A stretch of 64,000 bases of DNA, from contig JAOTRV010000007.1 of the NCBI GenBank assembly GCA_030247575.1, positions 123,562 to 187,561 of the forward strand, read 5' to 3'. The stretch's first letter is position 1. The number at the start of each line of letters is the position of its first letter. A model generated the notes under the pieces. That model was given only the letters and a program-made list of their open reading frames with translations, had not been told where the DNA came from and did no database searches. Shown in pieces: positions 44,223-55,455 of the stretch. Made by a program: the position numbers and the translations under genes. The stretch is from Sulfuritalea sp. Its GTDB lineage: Bacteria > Pseudomonadota > Gammaproteobacteria > Burkholderiales > Rhodocyclaceae.

Positions 44223-45374
44223 TTATCGCACAGCAGCAACTGACGAATCACCGGGAACCCCGCGCCAGACGAGAATCAGGCCGAGTAGCGCGAGCAGGGA
44301 CGCGGCGCTGAAAGTGATCCCGGGGCCGGCCCGTTCCCACAGGGCACCGGCCAGCAGCGCGCCGCCCAGACCGCCGGCGCCGTAGGCCGTGCTGCCGTAA
44401 AGCGCCTGCGCCCGCGCCTGATGACCGGCCGCGAACCAGCGATTGAGCGCCGCCATGGTTGCGGCGTGGTGCGCGCCGAAGCTCGCCGCATGCAGCAACT
44501 GTGCGATAACCACAAGCCAGATGAAGGCTGCTGCCCAACCGATCAGCAGGAAACGCACGGCCGCCAGGGCGAAGCAGGCGAGCAGGATCAGCCGCATCGA
44601 AAGCCGCGCCGAAATCCGCGGCATCAGCAGGAAGACCACGATCTCGGCAACGACGCCCAGGGTCCACAGCAGCCCGATCAGGGTCTTGCCGTAGCCTTGA
44701 GCCACCAGGTGAATCGAGTAGAAAACGTAGAGGGCACCGTGCGCCGCCGACATCAGCAGTCCGGCGCCGAGGAGGAACACGACCTTGCGCTGGCGCAGCA
44801 CCTCGAGGATCGGACCGGGAACCTGGTTCGCATTGCTGCGGACCTCGGTCAGCGTCAGCGCGCTGAACAAGGTACCCAGCAGCAGAACCCAACTCACCCA
44901 GAGCAGCGAACCGATCGGCGCCGCATCGAGCAGGAAGCCGACGCCCATCACCGTGACGATGAAACCGACCGAACCCCAGAGGCGGATGCGCCCATAGCGC
45001 TCCGGCTCGGCCGCCAGATGCCCGAGCGTCAGGGCCTCGACCAGGGGCAGCGAAGCGCTCCAGAAGAAGTGAAGGATCGCCATGCCGATCAGCAGGCCGA
45101 CGAAATCCTGCGTCAGGAACACCACCGAGAAACTTGCAAGCGCAGCGGCCGTCGACGCCACGACGATGCGCACGCGCCGGCCTCCGCTGTCGGCCAGCCA
45201 GCTCCAAAGCAGCGGCGCCAGAAGTCGCATGAACTGCCCGAGCGACATCAGCACGGCGATGCGGCCGGCAGAAAACCCGATGGATTGCAGGTAGAGAGCG
45301 AAGTACGGCAGGAAAGCGCCGATGAAGGCGAAGTACCAGAAATACCAGGCAGCCAGACGCCCGTTTTGCCCCAT
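44223..45374 (-). CDS. Major facilitator superfamily transporter (HcaT/PPP-like)
   Basis: A 383-residue, 12-segment transporter in the style of the nucleoside-symporter/HcaT group (YFAFIGAFLPYFALYLQSIGFS at the N-terminus, GSVGFIVTVMGVGFLLD in the first half). Substrate unknown; HcaT transports phenylpropionate in E. coli, but the group is broad. The start is the ATG at 45374 with GGCGGGA about 7 bases upstream; an in-frame TTG five codons earlier is possible. Confidence 0.8.
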   Translation of the reverse strand: MGQNGRLAAWYFWYFAFIGAFLPYFALYLQSIGFSAGRIAVLMSLGQFMRLLAPLLWSWLADSGGRRVRIVVASTAAALASFSVVFLTQDFVGLLIGMAILHFFWSASLPLVEALTLGHLAAEPERYGRIRLWGSVGFIVTVMGVGFLLDAAPIGSLLWVSWVLLLGTLFSALTLTEVRSNANQVPGPILEVLRQRKVVFLLGAGLLMSAAHGALYVFYSIHLVAQGYGKTLIGLLWTLGVVAEIVVFLLMPRISARLSMRLILLACFALAAVRFLLIGWAAAFIWLVVIAQLLHAASFGAHHAATMAALNRWFAAGHQARAQALYGSTAYGAGGLGGALLAGALWERAGPGITFSAASLLALLGLILVWRGVPGDSSVAAVR

Positions 45375-45429
45375 GACAAATCCCGCCAACCGTCCCCGGC
45401 GGCTCCGCTGTTCTAAAGACCTATCCCTC

Positions 45430-45675
45430 TCAGGCCTTGGCGGCTTTCAGCATGGCGTAGAGATCGTCCTTGAGCTTGACGCGCTGCTTCTTCATTTCCT
45501 CGAGAGCGGTATCGGCGACTGGCGAATCGTTGTCTTCCAGTGTTTCGATCCGCGTGGTCAGCGCGTGGTACTCGTCGAACAGGCGGGCAAAGTGATGATT
45601 GCCCACCTTCAGGCTGTGAATGGTTTCGGCGAATTCCGGAAATTCGTGGTGCAGGTCGTGATGATCGACGTTCAT
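45430..45675 (-). CDS. YdcH family (DUF465) small protein
   Basis: An 81-residue protein made of two helices, with the family pattern [29 protein letters not shown] and the ending [14 protein letters not shown]. Function unknown. The gene follows aroC by 35 bases. That gap holds a small hairpin, CTGTACG...CGTACAG at 45689-45710, that may trim the aroC message. Confidence 0.88.
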   Translation of the reverse strand: MNVDHHDLHHEFPEFAETIHSLKVGNHHFARLFDEYHALTTRIETLEDNDSPVADTALEEMKKQRVKLKDDLYAMLKAAKA

Positions 45676-45710
45676 TGCTGGTCCTGTTCTGTACGGTTCT
45701 TTGCGTACAG

Positions 45711-46817
45711 CTATTTTACTATCGCTCGCCCGGGGATACGCGGCGTCGGGCACGTCACATCGGCGCACTGCGCGCGATGATGCAGGGCGGCGTCGATCAG
45801 CACCAGCGCCAGCATGGCTTCGGCGATCGGCGTGGCGCGAATGCCGACGCAGGGATCATGCCGGCCGTGGGTTTCGACGATGGCCGGTTCGCCGGCGAGA
45901 TTGATGGTGCGCCGCGGCAGGCGAATGCTCGACGTCGGCTTGACCGCCATCTTCACCACCACATCTTGCCCGGTCGAGATGCCGCCCAATATACCGCCGG
46001 CGTTGTTGCTCAGGAAACCCTCGGGCGTCAGTTCGTCACCGTGCTCGGTGCCCTTTTGCGTCACCGAGTCGAAGCCGGCGCCGATTTCCACGCCCTTGAC
46101 GGCATTGATGCCCATCATGGCATAGGCGATGTCGGCATCGAGCCGGCCATACACCGGCTCGCCCCAGCCGACCGGCACGCCGCGCGCCACGACGGTGACT
46201 TCGGCACCGACGGAATCGCCCGACTTGCGCAGGGCGTCCATGTACTCTTCGAGTTGCGGCACGATCGCGGCATTGGGTGCGAAGAAGGGATTGGTATCGA
46301 TCGCCGCTTCGTCCTGCCATGGAATTTCGATCTCGCCCAGCTGACTCATCCAGCCGCGCACCGTCACCCCGTAGCGCAACCGCAGCCACTTGCGGGCGAT
46401 TGCGCCGGCCGCCACGCGCACCGCCGTCTCGCGCGCCGAGGCGCGACCGCTGCCGCGATGATCGCGAATGCCGTACTTCTGCCAATAGGTATAGTCGGCA
46501 TGGCCCGGGCGGAACATCTCCGCGATAGTGCCGTAGTCCTTGCTGCGCTGGTCCTCGTTGCGGATCAGCAGCGCGATCGGCGTGCCCGTGGTGCGGCCGT
46601 CGTAGACACCGGAGAGAATCTCGACCGTATCCGATTCGCGGCGCTGGGTAACGTGGCGCGAGGTTCCGGGCTTGCGCCGGTCGAGGTCGGCCTGGATTTC
46701 CGCCGCCGAAATTTCCATTCCGGGCGGACAGCCGTCCACCACGCAGCCGATCGCCGGGCCGTGGGATTCACCAAAAGAAGTGACGCGGAAAAGCGAACCG
46801 AAAGTGTTGCCGGACAT
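45711..46817 (-). CDS. aroC: Chorismate synthase
   Basis: Last step of the shikimate pathway, FMNH2-dependent. 368 residues. Signatures are [19 protein letters not shown] near 15-33, the [16 protein letters not shown] loop and [14 protein letters not shown]. It starts 6 bases after fdxA. It feeds the trp genes found elsewhere in the window. Confidence 0.98.
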   Translation of the reverse strand: MSGNTFGSLFRVTSFGESHGPAIGCVVDGCPPGMEISAAEIQADLDRRKPGTSRHVTQRRESDTVEILSGVYDGRTTGTPIALLIRNEDQRSKDYGTIAEMFRPGHADYTYWQKYGIRDHRGSGRASARETAVRVAAGAIARKWLRLRYGVTVRGWMSQLGEIEIPWQDEAAIDTNPFFAPNAAIVPQLEEYMDALRKSGDSVGAEVTVVARGVPVGWGEPVYGRLDADIAYAMMGINAVKGVEIGAGFDSVTQKGTEHGDELTPEGFLSNNAGGILGGISTGQDVVVKMAVKPTSSIRLPRRTINLAGEPAIVETHGRHDPCVGIRATPIAEAMLALVLIDAALHHRAQCADVTCPTPRIPGRAIVK

Positions 46818-46823
46818 ATGGCT

Positions 46824-47150
46824 TCAGCGCTCCAGCAGGTCGAGTTTTCCGGTCTTCTTTTCAGCCCACTGGTCGGCATCGGCCGGCGGTTCCTTGCGTT
46901 CGATGATGACCGGCCAGGTTTTCGCCAGTTCGGCATTCAAGGCAATGAAGTGTTCCTGCCCCTTGGGCACGTCATCCTCGGCAAAAATGGCCTCCACCGG
47001 ACACTCGGCAACGCACAGCGTGCAGTCGATGCACTCCTCGGGGTCGATCGCCAGGAAGTTCGGTCCCTCGTGGAAACAATCGACAGGGCACACGTCGACG
47101 CAGTCGGTGAATTTGCATTTGATGCAGGCTTCGGTGACAACATAAGTCAT
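46824..47150 (-). CDS. fdxA: Seven-iron ferredoxin FdxA
   Basis: Electron carrier with one [3Fe-4S] and one [4Fe-4S] cluster. 108 residues. The first cluster region is [18 protein letters not shown] and the second [12 protein letters not shown], followed by the typical C-terminal extension with [14 protein letters not shown] start at [12 protein letters not shown]; upstream in-frame codons are not conserved. It is divergent from trxA with 180 bases between. Confidence 0.95.
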   Translation of the reverse strand: MTYVVTEACIKCKFTDCVDVCPVDCFHEGPNFLAIDPEECIDCTLCVAECPVEAIFAEDDVPKGQEHFIALNAELAKTWPVIIERKEPPADADQWAEKKTGKLDLLER

Positions 47151-47330
47151 GATGGGGCTCCGTTTTTCCGGACAATGTACCATCGCCGCGGGCCGTTCGC
47201 ACCCGCCGGAGTTCGCCACGGCCGAATTTTTTTGCTAGGATTCGCCCATGCCAGCGACGCATCGCTGCAATCCATCGCGACACCCGGCCGCACCCGCGCC
47301 AACCGGAACGCAAAAATCCCCGAGGAATCC

Positions 47331-47657
47331 ATGAGCGAACACATTAACCATGTCACCGACAGCACTTTCAAAGCCGAAGTGCTCGACTCCGCCGTTCCGA
47401 CCCTGGTCGACTTCTGGGCCGAATGGTGCGGTCCCTGCAAGATGATCGCCCCGATCCTCGACGAAGTGGCCAAGGATTATGCCGGCAAGCTGCGCGTCGC
47501 CAAACTGAACATCGACGACAATCCCAAGGTTCCCGGCGAGTTCGGCATCCGCGGCATTCCGACGCTGCTGCTATTCAAGGGCGGCAACGTCGAGGCGCAA
47601 AAAGTCGGCGCCCTCTCGAAATCGCAGCTCACTGCATTCATTGACAGCAATCTCTGA
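47331..47657 (+). CDS. trxA: Thioredoxin TrxA
   Basis: General disulfide reductase, 108 residues. Active site WCGPC is at about 32-36 ([11 protein letters not shown]), and the cis-proline loop is [19 protein letters not shown] lies 4-9 bases before the start. It precedes rho, the conserved trxA-rho pair. Confidence 0.97.
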   Translation: MSEHINHVTDSTFKAEVLDSAVPTLVDFWAEWCGPCKMIAPILDEVAKDYAGKLRVAKLNIDDNPKVPGEFGIRGIPTLLLFKGGNVEAQKVGALSKSQLTAFIDSNL

Positions 47658-47670
47658 TCCCGTTACATTT

Positions 47671-47695
47671 CGGCCCGGAGTCTGATTCCGGGCCG
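47671..47695 (+). terminator. Hairpin after trxA
   Basis: CGGCCCGGA at 47671-47679 pairs with TCCGGGCCG at 47687-47695 across a 7-base loop, 14 bases after the trxA stop. There is no T-run, so it may protect the trxA 3' end or terminate weakly rather than act as a full intrinsic terminator. Confidence 0.5.
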
Positions 47696-47838
47696 CCGAG
47701 CATCAAGACCGGCGCGCCGGCCGCGTACCAGCCGCAAGGGCGCCGAGTCAGTTCCCTTCCTGATCGAATTCTTTTCTGAATTCATCCCCTACACCCCCCA
47801 GTTCCGGCGTTGCGCCGGTATTTCTGCGCAGGTAGTCC

Positions 47839-49098
<1,260 letters not shown>

Positions 49099-49193
49099 AC
49101 AGGATTGCGCACGGAACAAATTTAGCGGATAATGCCCGGCTCTGTCGGTTCGCCACACACACGAGCCGCGCCTGCACCCGAAAGGACCATGAA

Positions 49194-49403
49194 ATGAAAG
49201 ACGGCATCCACCCGAATTACGCAGAAATCGACGTCACCTGCAGCTGCGGCAACACGTTCAAGACCCGCTCCACCAGCGGCAAGCCGCTGCACATCGAAGT
49301 CTGCTCCGCCTGCCACCCGTTCTACACCGGCAAGCAGAAGATCGTCGACACCGCCGGCCGTGTCGAGCGCTTCCGCCAGAAGTACAGCAAGAAGGCAGCC
49401 TGA
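49194..49403 (+). CDS. rpmE: 50S ribosomal protein L31
   Basis: 69-residue ribosomal protein of the zinc-binding type, with cysteines in CSCGNTF and [13 protein letters not shown]. The second of two overlapping ATGs is used: the first (49189) is followed by a stop after one codon, and an AAAGGA lies 7-12 bases upstream of the chosen start. An intrinsic terminator follows. Confidence 0.97.
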   Translation: MKDGIHPNYAEIDVTCSCGNTFKTRSTSGKPLHIEVCSACHPFYTGKQKIVDTAGRVERFRQKYSKKAA

Positions 49404-49431
49404 ATCTGCGCCAGCGCAGCAAGCAGAGCAA

Positions 49432-49462
49432 AAAGGGCAGCCTGCGGGCTGCCTTTTGTTTT
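49432..49462 (+). terminator. Intrinsic terminator after rpmE
   Basis: AAAAGGGCAGCC pairs with GGCTGCCTTTT around a TGCG loop and continues into TTTTGTTTT. The stem ends at 49457 and the T-tract runs to 49462. This is the clearest intrinsic terminator in the window. Confidence 0.92.
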
Positions 49463-49512
49463 GTGGCGCATGAACTCCATCCCGGCGACCGCTTCACGGA
49501 TAAGCTCCCACC

Positions 49513-51120
49513 GTGCCTGACCTGACCGACCGCGACCAAACCCCCGCGCCACTCCTGGCGCGGTACGGTACCCTGTTTCTGTGCGCCATCTGGCTCGTGG
49601 CCGGGACCGTGGGCCACGACCCCTGGAAAGCCGACGACGCCGTGCACCTCGGCGTCGCCTTCGGCATGGCCGGGGGCGACTGGCTGGTGCCGCGCATCGC
49701 CGGCGATCCCTGGCTGGTGACGCCGCCCCTCTTCCACTGGATGGCCGCACTGTGCGGCAAGCTGCTGGGCTGGCTGCTGCCCTGGCACGATGCCGCGCGC
49801 CTCGCGTCGGCCCTGTTCGGCGCCGCCTTTCTCGCGATTCTTTCGCGCATGGCCGGGCAGCTGTTCGGTGCCAGCGCCGCGCTGGCCGCGCCCCTGCTGG
49901 CCATCGGCACCCTCGGCCTGCTGGTACCGCTGCACGAAGCGCAACCGGCCGTCGTTGCGATTACCGGCCTCACCATTTCGCTCTGGGGTCTCTCCGTCTG
50001 GCGCGAAACGCCGCTGCGCGGCGGCGTGATCTTCGGCGCCGGGATAGGCGTCGGCTTCCTCGGCGCCGGCATCGACAGCGTGATCATCCCGCTGGCAACG
50101 GGCCTGCTGCTGTCCATGCACCCCGCGTGGCGAACGCGGGGGGGCCTGGTCGCGTGGCCGGCCGCTGCCGTCGTCGCGCTGCTGCTGATGCTGCCCTGGC
50201 CGCTCCTGCTGCGTCAGCAGGCCCCCGCCCTGTTCGACGTCTGGTGGAACGCCGAGCAGGCCAGCCTGACGCTGCGCGGCGGCCCGAACCGCAACCATTT
50301 CGAACTGCTGGCCTGGGCGGCCTGGCCGGTGCTGCCGCTGGCCCTGTGGAGCCTCTGGCTGGAGCGCAGGCATTTGCGCAAGGCGCCCACCGCCCTGCTG
50401 CTGGTCGCCGCCACGGCAACCCTGGCCGTGTTTTTTGCCGACACCCCGCGGCCGACGGTGCTGCTGCCGGCCCTGGTCCCCCTTACCCTGCTGGCGACGG
50501 CTGGCGCCGGCAGGCTGCGGCGCGGCGCGGCCAACGCCTTCGACTGGTTCGGCATGATGACCTTCACGATGGTCGCGACCCTGATCTGGCTGGGCGGCAT
50601 CGCCATGCTGACCGGCGAACCGGCGCGCGTCGCGAAGAACTTCAGCAAGCCGGCGCCCGGCTTCATTGCCGAGGCCTCCGCCCCTGCCATCGTGCTGGCG
50701 ATCGCGGCGACGGTCTGCTGGATCGCGGTCATGCTGCGCACGCCGCGCTCGCCCTGGCGCGCGGCGGCGCGCTGGAGCGTCGGGCTGACCACCATCTGGG
50801 TGCTGCTGATGGCGCTCTGGCTGCCGTGGATCGACTATGGCAAGACTTACCGTAGCGTCAGCGCCGACTTCCGCCATGCGCTGGGCAACCATCCCGGTTG
50901 CATCGCCCGGCGCGGCCTTGGCCTGTCGCAGCGCGCCTCGCTCGACTACTTCGACGGCATCCGCACCGTCGGCGCCAGCCGCGCCAAGGATTGCCGGTAT
51001 CTGATCATGCAGACCGGGGTGCGCAGCGACAAAGCCCTGCCGGGCTGGACCCTGATCCGCGAGACTTCGCGGCCGGGCGACAAGAGCGAACGCCTGCGGC
51101 TCTACAGGCGGGCCGAGTAA
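49513..51120 (+). CDS. ArnT/PMT-like membrane glycosyltransferase (GT-C)
   Basis: A 535-residue polytopic membrane protein with about 10-12 hydrophobic segments. The first periplasmic loop carries the GT-C-type acidic start DPWKADDAVHLGVAFGMA and GDWLVPRIAGDPWLVTPPLFHWMAAL, as in the ArnT/dolichyl-phosphate mannosyltransferase superfamily. A C-terminal soluble part contains IARRGLGLSQRASLDYFDGI. It would move a sugar from a polyprenyl carrier onto lipid A or another envelope acceptor; donor and acceptor are unknown. The start is a GTG at 49513 with a weak ribosome binding site. Confidence 0.75.
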   Translation: MPDLTDRDQTPAPLLARYGTLFLCAIWLVAGTVGHDPWKADDAVHLGVAFGMAGGDWLVPRIAGDPWLVTPPLFHWMAALCGKLLGWLLPWHDAARLASALFGAAFLAILSRMAGQLFGASAALAAPLLAIGTLGLLVPLHEAQPAVVAITGLTISLWGLSVWRETPLRGGVIFGAGIGVGFLGAGIDSVIIPLATGLLLSMHPAWRTRGGLVAWPAAAVVALLLMLPWPLLLRQQAPALFDVWWNAEQASLTLRGGPNRNHFELLAWAAWPVLPLALWSLWLERRHLRKAPTALLLVAATATLAVFFADTPRPTVLLPALVPLTLLATAGAGRLRRGAANAFDWFGMMTFTMVATLIWLGGIAMLTGEPARVAKNFSKPAPGFIAEASAPAIVLAIAATVCWIAVMLRTPRSPWRAAARWSVGLTTIWVLLMALWLPWIDYGKTYRSVSADFRHALGNHPGCIARRGLGLSQRASLDYFDGIRTVGASRAKDCRYLIMQTGVRSDKALPGWTLIRETSRPGDKSERLRLYRRAE

Positions 51121-51666
51121 TTACAACTTTATAAAGTGTTCGCGGTAGTACTTGAGTTCGTTGATCGACTCGAGCACGTCCGCCAGCGCTTCGTGCTTCC
51201 CGTGCTTCTTCAAACCCTTCGCCACCTCGGGCGTCCAGCGCTTGCACAATTCCTTCAAGGTCGACACGTCGAGATTCCGGTAATGAAACCATTCCTCCAG
51301 CTTCGGCATGTAGCGCGCCATGAAGCGCCGATCCTGGCAGATCGAATTGCCACACATCGGCGTGGTCGCGCGCGGCACGTGACGGCGCAGGAACTCCAGC
51401 GCCTGCGCCTCGACCTCGGCTTCGGTCAGAATCGAATCCTTGACCCGCTGCACCAGGCCGGAGCGGCCATGCGTCTTGGTGTTCCACTCGTCCATCCCGT
51501 TCAGCACCTCGTCGGACTGATGCACCACCCAGATCGGCGCCTCGGCCACAATGTCGAGATTCGAGTTGGTGACAACCAGCGCCAGCTCGATAATGCGATC
51601 ATTGTCCGGATTGAGGCCGGTCATTTCCATGTCCAGCCAGACGAGCGCGTTTTGATCCTGTGCCAT
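51121..51666 (-). CDS. orn: Oligoribonuclease
   Basis: 3'-5' exoribonuclease that degrades 2-5 base RNAs, including pGpG from cyclic di-GMP turnover. 181 residues. The DEDDh motifs are [12 protein letters not shown] near residue 12, [13 protein letters not shown] in the middle, and the late [16 protein letters not shown] with catalytic His and Asp. It abuts the convergent glycosyltransferase stop and is divergent from the M48 protease gene by 56 bases. It is relevant here because the window also encodes a diguanylate cyclase. Confidence 0.96.
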   Translation of the reverse strand: MAQDQNALVWLDMEMTGLNPDNDRIIELALVVTNSNLDIVAEAPIWVVHQSDEVLNGMDEWNTKTHGRSGLVQRVKDSILTEAEVEAQALEFLRRHVPRATTPMCGNSICQDRRFMARYMPKLEEWFHYRNLDVSTLKELCKRWTPEVAKGLKKHGKHEALADVLESINELKYYREHFIKL

Positions 51667-51722
51667 AATTTTCCAAAGCCTGTTGCCGTGTCGGCGCATT
51701 TTCGCACAGCAGGCCCCTCCCC

Positions 51723-52967
51723 ATGACCCCATACCAATTCAGTCTGCTTTTTCTCCTCGTCCTCGCTGCATCGACGACGCTGCGCCTCTGGCTCGACGTC
51801 CGCCACCGGCGCCACATCGTCGCGCACCGCGACCGGGTGCCGGCCGACTTCGCCGGCCGCATCGAACTCGAGGACCATCGCCGCGCCGCCGACTACACGG
51901 TGGCCAAGCTGCGCATCGGGGTGATCGAGATCGTGATCGACACCGTGGTGCTGCTGGTGCTGACGCTGGGCGGCGTGCTCGGCCTGATCGACGGAGCGCT
52001 GCGCGCCTGGCTGGGCAGCGGCTACCTGCAGGGCCTGGTGCTGTTCGCCTGCGTCGGCCTGCTCGGCTTCGTCATCGGCCTGCCGGCCAGTATCTACCGC
52101 ACCTTCGTCATCGAAACGCGCTTCGGCTTCAACAAGCTGACCTGGCCGCTGTGGTTCGCCGACCTGGCCAAGGGCGCCGCGCTCACCGTGCTGATCGGCG
52201 GCCCGCTGCTGCTCGCGGTGCTGTGGCTGATGGACGTGATGGGCAAGACCTGGTGGCTGTATGTGTGGCTGCTCTGGCTCGGCACCAACCTGCTGGTGCT
52301 GTTCCTCTACCCGACGGTGATCGCACCGCTGTTCAACAAATTCACGCCGCTGGAGGATGGCTCGCTCAAGCAGCGCATCGAAGCCCTGCTCGCACGCTGC
52401 GGCTTCTCCGCCTCGGGCCTGTTCGTCATGGACGGCTCGAAACGCTCGGCGCACGGCAATGCCTATTTCACCGGCTTCGGCGCTGCCCGCCGGATCGTGT
52501 TCTTCGACACCCTGCTCGACAAGTTGTCGCCCGAGGAAGTCGAAGCCGTGCTGGCGCATGAACTCGGCCACTTCCGCCACCGCCACGTGGTCAAGCGCAT
52601 CGCGCTTTCCGCCGTCCTCAGCCTCGTCTTCCTCTGGCTGCTCGGCCAGCTCATCGACCAGCCGTGGTTCTTCGCCGGCCTGGGAGTAGACGCCGGCGGC
52701 ACGGCGATGGGCCTGCTGTTGTTCTCCATGGTGCTGCCGGTGTTCCTCTTTCCGCTGGCGCCGCTGACCTCCGCCCTGTCGCGGCGCCACGAATACGAGG
52801 CGGACGCCTATGCCGCCAAGCAGACCGCCGCCAGCGACCTGGTCGCCGCGCTGGTCAAGCTGTATCGCGACAACGCGGCGACGCTGACGCCCGACCCGCT
52901 GCACTCGCTGTTCCACGATTCCCATCCACCCGCCAGCCAGCGCATCGCGCGGCTGCATTCCGCGTAA
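51723..52967 (+). CDS. M48 family metalloprotease (Ste24/CAAX-protease-like)
   Basis: Membrane-embedded zinc protease, 414 residues. Several hydrophobic segments precede the HEXXH motif in [15 protein letters not shown] near residue 280; the third ligand Glu is in [11 protein letters not shown] near 357. The N-terminal half has the Ste24 pattern [15 protein letters not shown]. The bacterial role is probably envelope protein quality control. Between two late membrane segments the stretch [10 protein letters not shown] is encoded by a short dispersed repeat. The gene heads a run with phhB, rsgA and the WYL regulator. Confidence 0.9.
   Translation: MTPYQFSLLFLLVLAASTTLRLWLDVRHRRHIVAHRDRVPADFAGRIELEDHRRAADYTVAKLRIGVIEIVIDTVVLLVLTLGGVLGLIDGALRAWLGSGYLQGLVLFACVGLLGFVIGLPASIYRTFVIETRFGFNKLTWPLWFADLAKGAALTVLIGGPLLLAVLWLMDVMGKTWWLYVWLLWLGTNLLVLFLYPTVIAPLFNKFTPLEDGSLKQRIEALLARCGFSASGLFVMDGSKRSAHGNAYFTGFGAARRIVFFDTLLDKLSPEEVEAVLAHELGHFRHRHVVKRIALSAVLSLVFLWLLGQLIDQPWFFAGLGVDAGGTAMGLLLFSMVLPVFLFPLAPLTSALSRRHEYEADAYAAKQTAASDLVAALVKLYRDNAATLTPDPLHSLFHDSHPPASQRIARLHSA
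52680..52708 (+). repeat. Short dispersed repeat, copy 5 (inside the M48 protease gene)
   Basis: CTGGGAGTAGACGCCGGCGG followed by CACGGCGAT. It is translated as [10 protein letters not shown] in a periplasmic or cytoplasmic loop between membrane segments, a site where extra residues would be tolerated. It matches the truA copy at 27 of 29 positions. Confidence 0.75.
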
Positions 52968-52977
52968 AGGAAATACC

Positions 52978-53316
52978 ATGACAATGGTTTGCGATCTCTC
53001 CAAGGGCAAGTGCAAGCCCTGCGAGGGCGGCGTGCCGCCGCTCACCGACGACGAAGCCGCCCAGATGCTCGCCACGCTAGCCGGCTGGCAGCGCCAGGGC
53101 ACCCTGATCACCAAGACCTACACGTTCAAGAACTATTACGAGACCATGGCATTCGTCAATGCCACGGCCTGGATCTCGCACCGCGAGGACCACCATCCCG
53201 ACCTCGCCGTCGGCTGGGGCCAGTGCACGGTCAGCTACACCACGCATGCGATCGGCGGTCTTTCCGAGAACGACTTCATCTGCGCGGCGAAGATCGATGC
53301 GCTGCTCGCGCTGTAA
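52978..53316 (+). CDS. phhB: Pterin-4a-carbinolamine dehydratase
   Basis: Recycles the pterin cofactor of aromatic amino acid hydroxylases. 112 residues. The active-site pattern ISHREDHHPDLAVGW with three histidines near 62-76 and the ending NDFICAAKIDALL are diagnostic. No phenylalanine hydroxylase gene is in the window. It begins 10 bases after the M48 gene. Confidence 0.93.
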   Translation: MTMVCDLSKGKCKPCEGGVPPLTDDEAAQMLATLAGWQRQGTLITKTYTFKNYYETMAFVNATAWISHREDHHPDLAVGWGQCTVSYTTHAIGGLSENDFICAAKIDALLAL

Positions 53317-54204
53317 TTGTCTTTGAGCGGCTCGTCGCCTCTGCTGAAGCGCGGCACCATCGTTGCCGCCTTCGGCCGGCACTACGAGATCGAGCTGGCC
53401 GACGGCGTCCTCGCCACCGGCTATCCGCGCGGGAAAAAAAGCCCCTTCGCGGTCGGCGACGAAGTCGACCTCACGCCCGACGGGCAAATCACCGGGCACG
53501 CGCCGCGGCGCAGCCTGCTCTACCGCAGCGACCTCTACCGCCAGAAACTGATCGCCGCCAACGCCACGCAATTGCTGCTGGTGGTCGCCACCGATCCTTC
53601 GTTTTCCGACATGCTGCTCAGCCGCGCGCTGGTCGCCGCCGAAAACGAAGGCCTCGTCACCACCATCGTGCTCAACAAATCCGACCTCACCGCCGCACTC
53701 CCCGCCGCGAGGAGGCTGCTGGCACCCTTCGTCGCGCTCGGCTGCCGCGTCGTCGAGCTCTCGGCCAAGTTCGACCCCTCGCCGCTCCTGCCGCTGCTGG
53801 CAGGCGAAAGCTCGGTGCTGGTGGGGCAATCCGGCATGGGCAAGTCGACCCTGACCAACGCCCTGGTGCCCGGCGCCGCGGCGCCGACGCGCGAACTGTC
53901 AACCGCTCTCGACAGCGGCAAGCACACCACCACCTACGCCCGGCTCTACAAGCTGCCGCAGGACAAATGTCCTGGCGGCACGCTGATCGACAGCCCCGGG
54001 CTGCAGGAATTCGGCCTCAAGCACCTCACCGCCCAGCAGATCGAATTCGGCTTCGCCGAGTTCCGCCCCTTCCTCGGCCAGTGCCGCTTCCGCGACTGCC
54101 AGCACGACGCCGAACCCGGCTGCGCGATCAAGGAGGCCGTCGCCGCCGGCGTGATCCACCCGCGCCGCCTCGACCACTTCCACCAATTCACTTCCGAACA
54201 ATGA
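53317..54204 (+). CDS. rsgA: Ribosome small-subunit GTPase RsgA
   Basis: Circularly permuted GTPase that matures the 30S subunit. 295 residues. Order of motifs: OB fold first, then G4 LNKSDL, G1 GQSGMGKSTL near 169-178 and G3 DSPGLQ, then the C-terminal zinc finger with C-x5-C-H-x5-C (QCRFRDCQHDAEPGCA). The start is uncertain: TTG directly after the phhB stop gives 295 residues and another TTG lies two codons later; neither has a good ribosome binding site, so coupling to phhB is likely. The stop codon is part of dispersed repeat B. Confidence 0.95.
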   Translation: MSLSGSSPLLKRGTIVAAFGRHYEIELADGVLATGYPRGKKSPFAVGDEVDLTPDGQITGHAPRRSLLYRSDLYRQKLIAANATQLLLVVATDPSFSDMLLSRALVAAENEGLVTTIVLNKSDLTAALPAARRLLAPFVALGCRVVELSAKFDPSPLLPLLAGESSVLVGQSGMGKSTLTNALVPGAAAPTRELSTALDSGKHTTTYARLYKLPQDKCPGGTLIDSPGLQEFGLKHLTAQQIEFGFAEFRPFLGQCRFRDCQHDAEPGCAIKEAVAAGVIHPRRLDHFHQFTSEQ

Positions 54205-54312
54205 CCACCTTCCCCCCATCCCCCTTCCCAGGGAAGGGGGTGACCACGGTTCGCGGGCTTTGCCCGCTCCGGTTTCGACTGCGCCTCCTTGGGGCGGCCC
54301 TGCGGAGGCACC
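54202..54312 (+). repeat. SD-bearing dispersed repeat B, copy 2 (directly before the WYL gene)
   Basis: Begins ATGACCACC, whose TGA is the rsgA stop, and ends GCGGAGGCACC directly before the WYL regulator ATG at 54313. It contains the same elements as copy 1 at 29321: CCCCCTTCCCAGGGAAGGGG hairpin, CGCGGGC...GCCCG hairpin, and CTCCTTGGGGCGGCCCTGCG followed by GAGG, in which the ribosome binding site can pair with CTCC. The last ~25 bases are almost identical between copies. Confidence 0.75.
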
Positions 54313-55341
54313 ATGGATCGCACTGAGCGCTTCTACAAGATCGACCAGATGATCCACGACCGCAAGCTGGTGCCCTTTGTCGACCTCATGGCAGCGCTGG
54401 AAGTCTCGCGCGCCACGCTGAAGCGCGACCTCGAATACATGCGCAACCGCCTCAACGCGCCGATCGTCTGGGACAGGCATGGTGGAACTGGCGGCGGCTA
54501 CCGCTTCGACACCCCGCACGCCGAAGCCGGCGCCCAGTACGAACTGCCCGGCCTGTGGTTCAACTCGGGCGAGGTGCATGCGCTCTTGACCATGCAGCAC
54601 CTGCTCACCGACCTCGATCCCGGCGGCATCCTCACGCCGCACATCCAGCCGCTGATCGCGCGGCTCAACAGCCTGCTCGGCAGTGCCGAAAACACCGCCG
54701 AGGAAATCCGCCGCCGCGTCCTGATCGTGGGCCTCGGCAAGCGCGACCTCAAGCTGGCGCATTTCGAGAAAGTCGGCGCCGCGCTGCTGCGCAGGAAGCG
54801 CCTCGCCATCACCTACTTCGCCCGCGGCAGCGGCGAAACCACCGAGCGCGAAGTCTCGCCGCAGCGCCTCGTGTATTACCGCGAAAACTGGTACCTCGAC
54901 GCCTGGTGCCACCTGCGCAACGACATCCGCAACTTCTCGCTCGATTCCATCCGCGAGGCCAATGTCATCGAGAGGAAGGCGCGCGAGGTCTCGCACCGCA
55001 GCCTGGACGAAGTGCTCGGCGCCGGCTACGGCATCTTCTCCGGGCGCAGGCTGCAGCACGCCAAACTTCGCTTCACGCCCAAGCGCGCGCGCTGGGTCGC
55101 GCAGGAAACCTGGCATCCGAAGCAGAAGGGCGCCTACAACGCGGACGGCTCCTGGCTGCTCGAATTCCCCTATGCCGACCACCGCGAACTGATCATGGAC
55201 ATCCTCAAGTTCGGCGCCGACGTCGAAGTGCTGGCCCCGCCCGACCTGCGCCAGCGCGTCGCCGACGAGGCCGCGCGCATGACGCAGCTGTATGCGGCCG
55301 CACCCAAAGCTGCCAAAGCGGCGAAACCGAAGCAAGCCTGA
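54313..55341 (+). CDS. WYL-domain transcriptional regulator (YafY-like)
   Basis: A 342-residue regulator. An N-terminal winged helix (RTERFYKIDQMIHDRK to RDLEYMRNRLNAP) is followed by a WYL domain with RLVYYRENWYLDAWC near 195-209 and a C-terminal WCX-like extension (ELIMDILKFGADVEVLAPP). WYL proteins often sense oligonucleotides or nucleotides and commonly regulate defence or DNA-damage genes, but the target here is unknown. It is separated from rsgA only by dispersed repeat B, which provides its ribosome binding site. Confidence 0.85.
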   Translation: MDRTERFYKIDQMIHDRKLVPFVDLMAALEVSRATLKRDLEYMRNRLNAPIVWDRHGGTGGGYRFDTPHAEAGAQYELPGLWFNSGEVHALLTMQHLLTDLDPGGILTPHIQPLIARLNSLLGSAENTAEEIRRRVLIVGLGKRDLKLAHFEKVGAALLRRKRLAITYFARGSGETTEREVSPQRLVYYRENWYLDAWCHLRNDIRNFSLDSIREANVIERKAREVSHRSLDEVLGAGYGIFSGRRLQHAKLRFTPKRARWVAQETWHPKQKGAYNADGSWLLEFPYADHRELIMDILKFGADVEVLAPPDLRQRVADEAARMTQLYAAAPKAAKAAKPKQA

Positions 55342-55455
55342 AGCGCGATTAACGCAACGTCGCTGCTGCACCGCACCGCCTGTTGGCGCCAAATCGTGCT
55401 ACCGTTTTGGCGTAGTCCCAAACCAAAAATAGTACTGCCCAACAGGAGATCCACC

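Noticed and set aside
47671-47695. Full intrinsic terminator after trxA
   Set aside because: The stem is strong but lacks a T-tract, so it is listed only as a hairpin with modest confidence.
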